Assembly (NCBI GenBank): GCA_902765855.1
Contig: CACXBF010000024.1
Location: 1-41,542 of the forward strand
DNA length: 41,542 bases
Direction of reading: 5' to 3'
DNA from: an uncultured Ruminococcus sp.
GTDB taxonomy: Bacteria > Bacillota > Clostridia > Oscillospirales > Acutalibacteraceae
The translations under genes were made by a program, and so were the position numbers. Below, one piece after another: positions 16,924 through 25,790 of the stretch. The notes beneath the pieces are model-generated. The model ran no database searches. It saw only the letters and a program-made list of their open reading frames with translations, and was not told where the DNA came from. The first letter of the stretch is position 1. Each line of letters starts with the position of its first letter.

Positions 16924-17505
16924 TTATCTATGAGAAATAACCTTATCAATAAGACCGTATTTGAGAGCTTCATCAGCTGTCATAAAGTTATCTCTTTCTG
17001 TATCCTTTGCGATAACATCATATGGTTGACCTGTTCTCTCGGAAAGGATAGTATTAAGCTTTTTCTTTGTTTGGATAATATGGTCAGCATGAATCATAAT
17101 ATCTGTTGCCTGACCCTGAGCACCACCGCTTGGCTGATGAATCATAATATCAGCATTAGGAAGAGCAAGTCTTTTGCCCTTTGTGCCTGCTGCGAGCAGG
17201 AAAGCACCCATACTTGCAGCCATACCCATACAAATAGTAGAAACATCACACTTGATGTAATTCATTGTGTCATAGATAGCCATACCGTCTGTAACAGAAC
17301 CACCCGGGCTATTAATATAAAGACAAATATCCTTAGATGCGTCCTGTCCTTCAAGGAAAAGAAGCTGAGCGACAACAAGGCTTGCAGTTACATTATTAAC
17401 TTCCTCTGTGAGCATAATAATTCTGTCGTTTAAAAGTCTTGAGTAAATATCGTATGAACGCTCTCCTCTGCTTGTCTGTTCAATAACATAAGGTATTGTT
17501 GCCAT
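16924..17505 (-). CDS. clpP: ATP-dependent Clp protease proteolytic subunit ClpP
   Basis: A 193-aa serine peptidase; the catalytic triad is visible as Ser98 (GMAASMG), His123 (IMIHQP) and Asp172 (ERDNFM). It forms the tetradecameric chamber used by ClpX and probably by the ClpE-like protein in this window. AAGGAGGT precedes the ATG at 17505; the upstream extension to 17523 is rejected because it covers that site. Confidence 0.97.
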   Translation of the reverse strand: MATIPYVIEQTSRGERSYDIYSRLLNDRIIMLTEEVNNVTASLVVAQLLFLEGQDASKDICLYINSPGGSVTDGMAIYDTMNYIKCDVSTICMGMAASMGAFLLAAGTKGKRLALPNADIMIHQPSGGAQGQATDIMIHADHIIQTKKKLNTILSERTGQPYDVIAKDTERDNFMTADEALKYGLIDKVISHR

Positions 17506-17580
17506 ATAAAAAACCTCCTTCAAATAACGGTAATCAAAGCATAGACATTTTTAAGCTAAAATAATCAATTTATTCTGAAA

Positions 17581-18876
17581 TTATGCTTCTTCGCCAGCTG
17601 CTTCAACAGCACTTTCCTGAACGAGCTTCATAGCCTTCTCGTTCTTAACATCCTTTGCAATATCTTCAGCAGTAAATGCAGCCTTTACACGAGCAACATC
17701 TACCTTGTATGCCTCAGCAAGCTTATTGTACTCTTCTTCAATTTCTTCCTCAGAAGCGTCAATGCCCTCTGCTTCAGCAACAGCCCTGAGAGCAAGTCTT
17801 ACCTTAACCTGAGCTTCTGCTCTCTCCTTATACTGCTCACGGAGAGCCTGCTCATCAAGACCTACATACTGCATATATGTGTTGATGTCAAGACCCTGTG
17901 CACGAAGGTTCATCTCGAACTCGCCAATGAAGTTGTCGATAGCATTCTCATACATAGCGTCTGGAATCTCAGCAACGAGCTTCTCAGCAAGGCTCTTAGC
18001 GACCTGATTGTTCTTATCGTTCTTAGCTTCTTCTTCACGAGCCTTAGCAAGCTTTTCCTTAACGTCAGCTCTGTAATCAGCAACAGTTTCAAATTCACTT
18101 ACATCTTTAATGAATTCATCGTCAACCTCAGGAAGCTCATGCTTCTTGATTTCGTGGAGGTTAATCTTGAACTCAGTAGCCTTGCCTGCGAGTTCCTCTG
18201 CCTGATAATCCTCAGGGAAAGTTACATTGATTGTGAACTCCTCGCCTGCATTATGACCAACGATTTGCTCCTCAAAGCCAGGGATAAACTGACCTTCGCC
18301 GAGTGTAAGGCTGTAGTTTTCTGCCTTACCGCCATCGAAAGCTTCGCCATCGAGGAAGCCCTCAAAGTCGATAACAGCTACATCGCCGTTTTCAGCTGCT
18401 CTGCCTTCAACAGTAACGAGTCTTGAGTTTCTCTCCTGAACTCTCTTAATATCGTTATCAATATCTTCTTCTGTAATCTCAAGCGACATTGGCTTATACT
18501 CAATGCCCTTATAGTTCTCAATAGAAACTTCTGGCTCTACTGTAACAGTAGCCTTGAATACAAAGCCGTCCTTGCCTGCACTTTCAACGTCAAGGTCAAT
18601 CTTATCTCTTACGAGAGTAAGACCGGCTTCCTTAGCAGCATTCTCGAGTGCTTCAGGATAAAGGTCCTTCATAGCGTCCTCATAGAATACCTCTGAACCA
18701 TACATCTTCTCGATGATAGCTCTTGGAGCTTTTCCCTTTCTGAATCCAGGTATGTTAATTCTCTTAACTTCCTTCTTGTAAACCTTGTTAACAGCGTTCT
18801 CGAAAGTTACGCCGTCAACTTCAACGGTAAGTTCATAACGGTTAGTTTCAACCTTGTTTGATGATTTTAATGACAT
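17581..18876 (-). CDS. tig: Trigger factor
   Basis: A 431-aa ribosome-bound chaperone and peptidyl-prolyl isomerase. The ribosome-docking signature GFRKGKAPR is near residue 45, the FKBP-type domain lies around 160-245, and a long acidic helical C-terminal domain follows. It is the first gene of tig-clpP-clpX, with AGGAGG before the ATG. Codon choice is markedly C-ending compared with neighbours, as expected for a highly expressed gene. Confidence 0.97.
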   Translation of the reverse strand: MSLKSSNKVETNRYELTVEVDGVTFENAVNKVYKKEVKRINIPGFRKGKAPRAIIEKMYGSEVFYEDAMKDLYPEALENAAKEAGLTLVRDKIDLDVESAGKDGFVFKATVTVEPEVSIENYKGIEYKPMSLEITEEDIDNDIKRVQERNSRLVTVEGRAAENGDVAVIDFEGFLDGEAFDGGKAENYSLTLGEGQFIPGFEEQIVGHNAGEEFTINVTFPEDYQAEELAGKATEFKINLHEIKKHELPEVDDEFIKDVSEFETVADYRADVKEKLAKAREEEAKNDKNNQVAKSLAEKLVAEIPDAMYENAIDNFIGEFEMNLRAQGLDINTYMQYVGLDEQALREQYKERAEAQVKVRLALRAVAEAEGIDASEEEIEEEYNKLAEAYKVDVARVKAAFTAEDIAKDVKNEKAMKLVQESAVEAAGEEA

Positions 18877-18907
18877 TTAATATTCCTCCTGAAAAGCTGC
18901 AAAATAT

Positions 18908-18936
18908 AGTATATTATATCATAAGATTTCAAGCAA
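18908..18936 (-). promoter_or_regulatory. Candidate promoter of tig-clpP-clpX
   Basis: TTGCTT (18931-18936), 17 bp, TATACT (18908-18913) on the minus strand. A perfect TATAAT a few bases upstream is an alternative -10 with a poorer -35. Confidence 0.5.
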
Positions 18937-18985
18937 TTCCATACTTTTTTGAAATTTATTTTTTATAGTTCCGAAAAAGACTTAT

Positions 18986-19672
18986 TTATATAACTCTTAT
19001 CGGGTCAAATTTGAGATAATCGGCAGAAATAAGCTTGAATTGTATTCCATACCTTTCTCCCTCGAATGCGTATCTTGCACCCGAACCATGAATATGTCCA
19101 TAGAAACAGCGTTTTATTCCACTATCAATAAGAACATTCAGGATTTCTTCACATTCAGCGTTTCCATAAATTGGCGGATAGTGCAAAAATACTATCGGTT
19201 CCAAATCAGTAGCCTTTGCAAGCTCGATTGATGTATTAAGTCTGCCAACCTCACGCATAAGGATTCTTTTATCCTCATCGCTTTCGGCATCGTAGAACCA
19301 GCCTCTTGAACCACATATCGCAATTCCGTCAGCAGTAAAGAAATTATTATGCAGAATAGAAATTGTATTCCAACCCTTTTCCGCTAAATAACGGTCCATT
19401 TTGCTTTTGGTATCCCACCAATAATCATGGTTGCCTTTTATAAAAATCTTCTTGCCTGGTAAGTTATTTATAAAGGAAAAGTCAGCGTCAGTATCCTTTA
19501 GCTTCATCGCCCAAGAAATATCGCCCGAAACAACAACAGTATCTTCTTCAGAAACCGCTCTCATCCAGTTTTCTCTGATTCGCTCAGTATAATTATGCCA
19601 ACCCTTAAAAACATCCATTGGCTTATTTGTACCAAGCGATAAATGCAAATCAGCTATTGTAAAAACTGCCAC
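18986..19672 (-). CDS. Calcineurin-like metallophosphoesterase
   Basis: A 228-aa two-metal phosphoesterase: DLH (residue 8-10), GDISW, GNHD, HYPP and GHIHG motifs supply the metal ligands in the standard order. The substrate (nucleotide, nucleic acid or phosphoprotein) cannot be told from sequence. It is encoded alone, upstream of tig on the same strand. There is no signal peptide or membrane segment, so it should be cytoplasmic. Confidence 0.88.
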   Translation of the reverse strand: MAVFTIADLHLSLGTNKPMDVFKGWHNYTERIRENWMRAVSEEDTVVVSGDISWAMKLKDTDADFSFINNLPGKKIFIKGNHDYWWDTKSKMDRYLAEKGWNTISILHNNFFTADGIAICGSRGWFYDAESDEDKRILMREVGRLNTSIELAKATDLEPIVFLHYPPIYGNAECEEILNVLIDSGIKRCFYGHIHGSGARYAFEGERYGIQFKLISADYLKFDPIRVI

Positions 19673-19744
19673 TTTTTCACCTCTCCTTTTAATGATATAC
19701 CAAACACCATAAGATGTATATTAAAGATAAAGTGTCTATTGAAC

Positions 19745-19763
19745 GGGCGAACTGTGTTCGCCC
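19745..19763. repeat. Perfect inverted repeat of the GGCGAACTGTGTT family
   Basis: GGGCGAAC-TGT-GTTCGCCC (8-bp arms, 3-nt loop) between thrC and the phosphoesterase. It is not followed by a T tract on either strand, so it is a poor terminator. A degenerate copy lies at 15331-15350. Confidence 0.55.
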
Positions 19764-19822
19764 ACTTTAGGAATTACTTTCCTTAAATAGACTATATATC
19801 TTTGTTATAGACCGTCACCCAC

Positions 19823-21328
19823 TTATATACCGAGAGCCTTGAGAACTACATCTTTCATCTCATTTGCCGCACAAGTTGTTGTGAAGCGAACCTCTGCATT
19901 TTCAAGCTCTGCAAGTGGCTTTGGAACTTCTGTTCCTGTAAGCTTAGAAAGCTCCTTAACTGTTGCGAATTCATCATCGCTTACAGCCTCTGGTGCGATT
20001 GAACCAAGAACATTCTTAGCAAACTTATATGGGCTTGCTGTTGATGCGATAATAGCCGGTGTTGCCTTGTCGCCTGTCTTTTCAACATACTGCTCATATA
20101 CATTAACTGCAACAGCTGTATGTGTATCGCAAAGATAGTGTTCCTCATCATATGTTTTCTTAATAGTAGCCTGAGTACCCTTATCATCGCAAGAACCGCC
20201 GAAGAACAACTCGTCGAGCTTTGCCTTTACGCTATCATCAACAGTATACTTGCCTGTTTCTGAAAGTGATTTCATATATCCGGCAACCTTAGCGTCATCA
20301 TTGCCTGTGAGATGATAAAGAAGTCTTTCGAGGTTGCTTGAGATAAGAATATCCATAGATGGTGACATTGTTGCATAGAAGTTTCTGTTTCTGTCATATG
20401 TGCCTGTTGCAAGGAAGTCTGTGAGAACATTATTTGCATTTGAAGCACAAATGAACTTATTAACAGGAAGTCCCATATTCATTGCATAGAAAGCAGCAAG
20501 AATGTTACCAAAGTTACCTGTTGGAACTGTGATATTAATCTTGTCACCATTTGCAATCTTGCCTGCGTTAATCAAATCGCAGTAAGCTGAGAAATAGTAT
20601 ACAATCTGTGGAAGAAGTCTGCCCCAGTTGATTGAGTTTGCACTTGAGAAAAGCTTATTATTATCAGCAAGCTGTGCCTTTATTGCATCATTAGTGAAAA
20701 TCTTCTTAACGCCTGTCTGAGCGTCGTCAAAGTTACCCTTAATAGCAAAAACATTGACATTGTTGCCCTTTTGAGTTGTCATCTGACGCTTTTGCATTGG
20801 GCTTACGCCGTCAACAGGATAGAATACCATAATCTTTGTTCCGTCAATATCTTTAAAGCCCTCAAGAGCAGCCTTACCTGTATCACCGGAAGTAGCAACA
20901 AGGATAACAGCTTCTTTACCGTCATGAACCTTGTGCATAGACTTTGTTAAAAGATGTGGGAGAATCTGAAGTGCCATATCCTTGAAAGCAGATGTAGGAC
21001 CATGCCAAAGCTCAAGGATATACATATTCTCATCACCATTATGGAGATAAGAAATAGGAGCAGGATTATCGCCGCCAAATTTTTCTGCGGCATAAGCAGC
21101 GTCTACGCTTTCGCTGATTTCTTCTGCTGTAAAGTCTGAAAGGAAATCTGCAAGAATTTTCTTTGCTCTGCCCTTATAATCGAGCTTAGAAAGAGCAAGA
21201 AGTTCATCAGCAGAATACTTAGGAAGCTCCTGTGGTACGAAAAGACCACCCTCCTCAGAAATACCCTGAGAAATTGCCTGAGCCGCTGTAACAACCGTAT
21301 TTTTGTTTCTGGTACTGTTATACTTCAT
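19823..21328 (-). CDS. thrC: Threonine synthase
   Basis: A 501-aa PLP enzyme converting O-phosphohomoserine to threonine. The PLP lysine is in the motif SAFKDMALQ (Lys116); ATSGDTGKAALEG and PTGNFGN loops bind the cofactor phosphate and substrate. It is the long ThrC subtype with an N-terminal MKYNSTRN segment. AGAGGG precedes the ATG at 21328 by 7 nt. hom and thrB are not adjacent; it follows the dipeptidase gene by 38 nt and is likely the last gene of that run. Confidence 0.95.
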   Translation of the reverse strand: MKYNSTRNKNTVVTAAQAISQGISEEGGLFVPQELPKYSADELLALSKLDYKGRAKKILADFLSDFTAEEISESVDAAYAAEKFGGDNPAPISYLHNGDENMYILELWHGPTSAFKDMALQILPHLLTKSMHKVHDGKEAVILVATSGDTGKAALEGFKDIDGTKIMVFYPVDGVSPMQKRQMTTQKGNNVNVFAIKGNFDDAQTGVKKIFTNDAIKAQLADNNKLFSSANSINWGRLLPQIVYYFSAYCDLINAGKIANGDKINITVPTGNFGNILAAFYAMNMGLPVNKFICASNANNVLTDFLATGTYDRNRNFYATMSPSMDILISSNLERLLYHLTGNDDAKVAGYMKSLSETGKYTVDDSVKAKLDELFFGGSCDDKGTQATIKKTYDEEHYLCDTHTAVAVNVYEQYVEKTGDKATPAIIASTASPYKFAKNVLGSIAPEAVSDDEFATVKELSKLTGTEVPKPLAELENAEVRFTTTCAANEMKDVVLKALGI

Positions 21329-21366
21329 AAAAAGTCCCTCTTTCAATTTTGTTTGTTAGCCTTCCC

Positions 21367-22290
21367 TTAGAACCTTAATAAAAAGTTTCTTGCATTATTA
21401 AAGAAAATATCTTCTAAAAGCTTTTCATTGTAGTTATGCTTCAAGAAAAGCTCATAAAGCTTATTCATAGATTCAATTCCGGTCATATCAATCGGAATAT
21501 CTGTTCCATCAAAATCAGTGCCTATAGCAAGAGTTTTTTCTCCACCAAGTGAAAGAAAATGTTCTGCGTGTCTGAGAACATCAAGCATACAAGCTTTGTC
21601 CTCGTCCTCACGCAGGAATCCTCTGCTGAGATTAAGACCAACAATTCCGCCCTTATCCTTTATAATAGAGAATTGCTCGTCTGTAAGATTTCTTCTATGC
21701 GGACAAATTTGCTTTGAATTTGAGTGTGTCGCACAAAACGGCTTTGTTGAAAGTTCTGCAACATCATAGAACATTGGCACACTTGAATGTGATACATCAA
21801 CAACTATGCCATTCTGCTCCATCTTCGCAACAACGGATTTGCCGAAATCGGTCAATCCCTTTGCACCCTCAACACCGATACCATCGCCAAGTTCACAATT
21901 TCCATTCCAAGTAAGCGTCATAATCTTAACGCCGCATTCGGTAAGGTAATCTACATTTTCAAGTTTTCCACCAAGAACCGCACCACCTTCAACGGTCAGC
22001 ACAACTCCCTTACTCTTTTTAGACTCAACCTCTATAATGTCATTATGTGAACGAATAATTTTTATATTGGTATCTTTAAGTTCATCATTCAATTTTTTGC
22101 GACAGTTTTCAAAAAGCTGCATTGCATTTTTGTTTCTGAATTCGTCAGGAACCCAAACCGCCATACACTGAATATATGGCTCTATGCCATCTGTTTTATC
22201 AAAAGAAATGTGGAAATCATTATTGAAAAGACCGCCATTTTCAAAGAACGCACGATATAAGGTATCGCAATGAAGGTCGAAAAGCTTCAT
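21367..22290 (-). CDS. Membrane dipeptidase family (peptidase M19) enzyme
   Basis: A 307-aa TIM-barrel metallo-dipeptidase: DLHCD near the N-terminus, VEGG, DVSHSS, ATHSNS and GTDFDG supply the zinc ligands and active-site loops of the renal-dipeptidase family. The protein has no signal peptide here, so it is probably a cytoplasmic dipeptidase, possibly acting on D-Ala-containing or mixed dipeptides. Its ATG overlaps the yraN stop by 4 bp (ATGA), so it is translationally coupled. Confidence 0.92.
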   Translation of the reverse strand: MKLFDLHCDTLYRAFFENGGLFNNDFHISFDKTDGIEPYIQCMAVWVPDEFRNKNAMQLFENCRKKLNDELKDTNIKIIRSHNDIIEVESKKSKGVVLTVEGGAVLGGKLENVDYLTECGVKIMTLTWNGNCELGDGIGVEGAKGLTDFGKSVVAKMEQNGIVVDVSHSSVPMFYDVAELSTKPFCATHSNSKQICPHRRNLTDEQFSIIKDKGGIVGLNLSRGFLREDEDKACMLDVLRHAEHFLSLGGEKTLAIGTDFDGTDIPIDMTGIESMNKLYELFLKHNYNEKLLEDIFFNNARNFLLRF

Positions 22291-22664
22291 AAAAACCCCT
22301 CCGTATCAAAAGCATTTTCAATATAATTTAATTCTATAAGCGTATCAGTTCGACTGTCAATAGTTATTTCACAGACATCAAACCTCGGCTGTAAATCATA
22401 TTCAAACTCTGAAAGAAATATTAGTGCCGTCTGTATAATCTTTCTGCGTTTTGCAGGAGTAACTGCGGCAGCAGGTCTTTCAAGCGCTTTTTCATTCCTT
22501 GCTTTAACTTCAACAAAGCCTATAAATGCGCCATTCTTTGCAATAATATCAATCTCGCCATAACGGCTGTGATAATTTCTTGCAACGATTTCAAAGCCAT
22601 TCTTGCAAAGATAGTCTGCGGTAATATCTTCACCGAGTTTTCCACGATAAAGTTTATCTGACAT
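22287..22664 (-). CDS. yraN: YraN/UPF0102 family endonuclease-like protein
   Basis: A 125-aa protein with the Holliday-resolvase-like fold pattern: GEDIAADYL-type helix ([10 protein letters not shown]), then GEIDIIA and FVEVKAR, the E..D..ExK core of the family. The cellular role of UPF0102 proteins is unresolved. The ATG at 22664 is seven bases from GGAG and overlaps the end of rnhB by 11 bp, the standard rnhB-yraN arrangement. Confidence 0.92.
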   Translation of the reverse strand: MSDKLYRGKLGEDITADYLCKNGFEIVARNYHSRYGEIDIIAKNGAFIGFVEVKARNEKALERPAAAVTPAKRRKIIQTALIFLSEFEYDLQPRFDVCEITIDSRTDTLIELNYIENAFDTEGFL

Positions 22665-23271
22665 CATTTTTCTCCGCAAGAATTTTCTTTAAAAACGACG
22701 GACGATGTATCTCACAAGGTCCATATTTCAAAATCATCTCTCGATGTAGCTTAGTGCCGTAGCCCTTATGCTTTTCAAATTGATATTCAGGATAATCTTT
22801 TGCAAGCTCAAGCAAAAGTCTGTCTCGGCTAACTTTTGCAAGGATTGACGCCGCCGCAATAGATTCTGAAAGCGAATCCCCCTTGACAATAGCCATTGAA
22901 GGGATTTCCAGTTCAGGAGTTTTGTTGCCGTCAATCAAAGCATATTCAGGCTTTATCGAAAGCTGTTCAACTGCTCGTTTCATAGCAAGCATAGCGGCAT
23001 TCAATATATTGATTTCTTCAATTTCTTCTACACTCGCCCAGCCTATTCCATAGGCTACGGCTTCTTCTTTTATAATATCAAAAAGTTTTTCACGCTTTTT
23101 TTCGCTAAGTTTTTTTGAGTCGTTAACTCCCTCTATCACTTGACCTTTTTTAAGAATAACCGCTCCCGCGCACACAGGACCGGCAAGCGGACCTCTGCCC
23201 GCCTCGTCTACTCCGCAAATTGTGGTGTAGCCCTGAGCATAAAGTTTATTCTCATATTCTAAAAGTTCCAT
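22654..23271 (-). CDS. rnhB: Ribonuclease HII
   Basis: A 205-aa enzyme removing ribonucleotides from DNA-RNA hybrids. The start of the catalytic domain, [14 protein letters not shown] (residues 20-33), holds the first acidic pair; ALIDGN supplies another and HKGYGT the conserved loop. The frame extends to 23445 but that part overlaps rbgA; the ATG at 23271, matching the family N-terminus and with AGGG upstream, gives a 20-bp overlap with rbgA. Confidence 0.95.
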   Translation of the reverse strand: MELLEYENKLYAQGYTTICGVDEAGRGPLAGPVCAGAVILKKGQVIEGVNDSKKLSEKKREKLFDIIKEEAVAYGIGWASVEEIEEINILNAAMLAMKRAVEQLSIKPEYALIDGNKTPELEIPSMAIVKGDSLSESIAAASILAKVSRDRLLLELAKDYPEYQFEKHKGYGTKLHREMILKYGPCEIHRPSFLKKILAEKNDVR

Positions 23272-24136
23272 AATCTTCAGCCCTGTCAAGTGTAATTTTT
23301 CCGAGAATACCGGCTCTGAACTCGTCAAGAACGGTTTCTGCGGCTCTGAGAGTATCAATTTCTCCGCCCGAAATGAGCATACCACGCTTTCTGCCGATAA
23401 GTTCAAGCATTTCATAGCCTTGAAGCTCTGAAATATCAATATCAAGCTTATAACGTGTTTTTATTGCATCAGGGTAGCTATCACGCAAGAACAAAAGCAA
23501 TCTTGCGGCAAGTCCTTCGGTATCAATAACTTGGTCACGAACCGCACCTGTAAAGGCAAGTTTTTCACCAACTATTTTATCCTCAAACTTAGGCCATAAA
23601 ACGCCCGGGGTATCAAGCAATTCAAATCCCTTGCCAATAGTAAACCACTGATTACCTCTTGTAACGCCAGGTCTGTCTTCGACCTTAGCCTTACTTTGCT
23701 TAACCATTTTATTGATAAAGCTTGATTTACCGACATTAGGTATTCCGACAACCATAACTTTAATAGTTTTGCCCTTCATGCCCTTAGCTTCCCACGCTTT
23801 GATTTTATCTGCAAGAACTGTTCTTACGGCTGGCATAAAAGCGTTTAACCCTTTGCCGGTTTTGCAATCCACCGGTAAAGCGGTAATTCCTGCATTTTTA
23901 TATACAGCAATCCATTTTTGATTTTGAGCCTTGTCTGCGATATCGCACTTATTCATAAGTACGATACGAGGTTTATTATTTATAAGCTTTCTTAAATCAG
24001 GGTTTCTGCTACTAAACGGAACACGAGCGTCTATAATCTCTGCAACGCAGTCAACAAGTTTTAAACTTGCCGCAAGCTGACGCTTCGTTCTCGTCATATG
24101 ACCAGGAAACCACTGTATTGAAATTACTTCTTCCAT
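23252..24136 (-). CDS. rbgA: Ribosome biogenesis GTPase RbgA (YlqF)
   Basis: A 294-aa circularly permuted GTPase: IQWFPGHM at the N-terminus, G4 NKCD (62-65) ahead of G1 GIPNVGKSS (131-139) and G3 DTPG (175-178). It acts late in 50S assembly. The order rplS, lepB, rbgA, rnhB is close to that of Bacillus; lepB ends 9 nt before it. Confidence 0.96.
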   Translation of the reverse strand: MEEVISIQWFPGHMTRTKRQLAASLKLVDCVAEIIDARVPFSSRNPDLRKLINNKPRIVLMNKCDIADKAQNQKWIAVYKNAGITALPVDCKTGKGLNAFMPAVRTVLADKIKAWEAKGMKGKTIKVMVVGIPNVGKSSFINKMVKQSKAKVEDRPGVTRGNQWFTIGKGFELLDTPGVLWPKFEDKIVGEKLAFTGAVRDQVIDTEGLAARLLLFLRDSYPDAIKTRYKLDIDISELQGYEMLELIGRKRGMLISGGEIDTLRAAETVLDEFRAGILGKITLDRAEDYGTFRI

Positions 24137-24145
24137 ATTTCACCA

Positions 24146-24835
24146 TCAATAAATAGAACCGAATGAATCAACCGGGAAAATTCTGAATTGAGCCTTACCC
24201 ACAATATCGCTTTTCTTTATAAGTCCGATATTGGTATTACGGCTGTCGCTTGAATGTTCTCTGTTATCACCCATAACATAGACATAGCCTTCAGGTATAA
24301 CAGATGGAACCTCCAAAGGACTTCTTGGGTCTTCAATAGTTTTGCCTGTTATATACTTCTCATCAAGCAATACGCCATCAACAACGACATCGCCTGTTTC
24401 AAAGTTTATAGACAGTGTCTGACCCTCTAAAGCAATAACTCTCTTAATAAGAGCAGAATCATAATTCTGTCCATGGCTAATGACAACTATATCGCCAACC
24501 TGTGGCTCATAGAACATATTTGTAATAATAAGTCTATCACCATTTTTTAGCGTATCATACATAGAGCTGCCCGAAACTGTAACCTGTCTAAATACAAAGG
24601 TAAGAAGCATGGTTATAAATACAAGTGCAACAAGAAGTGGCTGTACCCATTCAAAAATGGATGTTACCGCGCCGTATGAAGTTGTCTTTGTGTCCTTAGA
24701 ATTATCTGTTTGAGTTATTTTTTCAGGTTGTCCCTTAATTTTTATTTCGGTTTTTTGTTCTTCTGTAGAAACATTTTCTGTTTCTTGATTTTCTTCGGGA
24801 GATAAGCTCTCCGTCTTTTTAATTTCTTCCGACAA
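24146..24835 (-). CDS. lepB: Signal peptidase I
   Basis: A 229-aa membrane-anchored peptidase. A long Glu/Thr/Lys-rich cytoplasmic N-terminus (about 1-55) precedes one membrane helix (about 64-83). The catalytic Ser91 is in VSGSSM, Lys131 in ALIKRV, and the box GDNREHSSDSR follows. The usual Pro after SMxP is Asp here (SMYDTL). It cleaves signal peptides of exported proteins. AAGGGAGGT precedes the ATG; a 9-bp hairpin (24850-24874) abuts this site. Confidence 0.93.
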   Translation of the reverse strand: MSEEIKKTESLSPEENQETENVSTEEQKTEIKIKGQPEKITQTDNSKDTKTTSYGAVTSIFEWVQPLLVALVFITMLLTFVFRQVTVSGSSMYDTLKNGDRLIITNMFYEPQVGDIVVISHGQNYDSALIKRVIALEGQTLSINFETGDVVVDGVLLDEKYITGKTIEDPRSPLEVPSVIPEGYVYVMGDNREHSSDSRNTNIGLIKKSDIVGKAQFRIFPVDSFGSIY

Positions 24836-24849
24836 AACAAGACCTCCCT

Positions 24850-24874
24850 TTGCTTACATAAATTTTGTAAGCAA
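24850..24874 (-). promoter_or_regulatory. Hairpin abutting the lepB ribosome-binding site
   Basis: TTGCTTACA (24850-24858) and TGTAAGCAA (24866-24874) form a perfect 9-bp stem with a 7-nt loop, ending one base into the Shine-Dalgarno stretch. Confidence 0.45.
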
Positions 24875-24903
24875 TAAATTTCCCATAAAAATTATAGGAA
24901 TAG

Positions 24904-24926
24904 CAAAAAGGGGACATAGCGTCCCC
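24904..24926 (-). terminator. Terminator of rplS
   Basis: GGGGAC (24910-24915) with GTCCCC (24921-24926), followed on the minus strand by TTTTTGC. lepB transcription must pass it or start in the ~70 bp between. Confidence 0.75.
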
Positions 24927-24934
24927 AAATTACC

Positions 24935-25279
24935 TTATCTGATTTGTTCCTTAACCTTAGAAGCCTTACCAACTCTATCTCTGAGGTAGTAGAGCTTGCT
25001 TCTGCGTACACGACCGTGTCTGATGATTTCAACGCTTACTACATTTGGGGAATGAATTGGGAAAACTCTCTCTACGCCAACGCCGTAGGAAACTCTTCTT
25101 ACTGTAAAGGTTTCAGCAATGCCGCTACCTTTCTTAGCAATAACTGTTCCCTCGAACATCTGAACTCTTTCCTTTTCACCTTCACGAATATTAACACCGA
25201 CCTTAATTGTATCACCGATGTTAAACTTTGGTGTTTCTGCCTTCAATGAAGAAGCTGCGATTGTCTTAAGTGCATCCAT
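24935..25279 (-). CDS. rplS: 50S ribosomal protein L19
   Basis: A 114-aa protein with the L19 pattern: [29 protein letters not shown]-type beta barrel (positions about 19-48), [13 protein letters not shown] and the terminal [17 protein letters not shown] motif. It bridges the 50S-30S interface. AGGAGG precedes the ATG. The transcript begins with a structured leader of about 130 nt. Confidence 0.97.
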   Translation of the reverse strand: MDALKTIAASSLKAETPKFNIGDTIKVGVNIREGEKERVQMFEGTVIAKKGSGIAETFTVRRVSYGVGVERVFPIHSPNVVSVEIIRHGRVRRSKLYYLRDRVGKASKVKEQIR

Positions 25280-25312
25280 TTAAAATATCCTCCTGTTATT
25301 TAAGACATTCTT

Positions 25313-25400
25313 GCATAATTTTTTATAAATAATGCAGAGGACTGTCCGTTTCATAGTTCGTCTTTCACGACGAGCTTTGAAACCTGTCTTAGGTCGACAG
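25313..25400 (-). promoter_or_regulatory. Structured rplS mRNA leader (candidate L19 autoregulatory element)
   Basis: In the transcript: CTGTC (25400-25396), then a hairpin closed by GTTTCA/TGAAAC (25383-25378 with 25353-25348) holding an inner TCGTC/GACGA helix, then GGACAG (ending 25342), which can pair back with the first CTGTC; a local alternative uses the GACAG at 25388-25384. A second imperfect stem GCATTATTT/..ATTATGC (25335-25313) follows before the ribosome site. Position and size fit L19 leaders known in Firmicutes; no covariance model was run. Confidence 0.5.
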
Positions 25401-25416
25401 ATTCAAACGCTTTAAC

Positions 25417-25445
25417 ATTATATCATACATCACCTAAACTTGCAA
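25417..25445 (-). promoter_or_regulatory. Promoter of the rplS operon
   Basis: TTGCAA (25440-25445), 17 bp, TATAAT (25417-25422) on the minus strand; the leader of ~130 nt starts just downstream. Confidence 0.75.
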
Positions 25446-25584
25446 GCTTTTTTTATATCCACAAACCGCAATAAATAAGTATTCGCAGAGGTATTCTCTT
25501 CGTGCAAATGTAATAATTAAATATCTATCAATTCACAATAACTTTAAGAAACATTAAATTCAAAGTTTTTGCAAACATTTATCT

Positions 25585-25766
25585 TTCAGGAAACCCCCTG
25601 CGAGTGTTCCCTACGAAAAACATTCCACTGGAATGTTTTTCTACCCTCCTGCACTTTGTGAAGTATAAAGTATTTCGCTCTCTGCGGAGAGCGACCAAAG
25701 GCTCCGCCGTAGGTGACTACCTTTGGAAACTGCAAGCCTTTTCAAAGGCTTGAGCGAAACTTTTAA
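25585..25766. repeat. Composite multi-hairpin intergenic repeat
   Basis: Most of the 511-bp gene-free gap 25280-25790 not used by the rplS leader and promoter. It is a string of four perfect inverted repeats: GAAAAACATTCCA/TGGAATGTTTTTC (25615-25641, one-base centre), TCGCTCTC/GAGAGCGA (25675-25694), CCAAAGG/CCTTTGG (25695-25726, enclosing GTAG-gtga-CTAC) and CAAGCCTTT/AAAGGCTTG (25733-25752). Blocks of it recur at 15283-15428 and 28087-28122. Confidence 0.7.
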
Positions 25767-25790
25767 TTTTCATAAAACATAATCAAACAT

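Noticed and set aside
16930-17433. A 167-codon open frame on the plus strand opposite clpP
   Set aside because: It lies fully antisense to a conserved gene, has a Cys/His/Asn-rich unlikely composition and no ribosome site; a shadow of clpP.
23272-23445. N-terminal extension of the rnhB frame
   Set aside because: It overlaps rbgA in another frame, and the family N-terminus begins at 23271.
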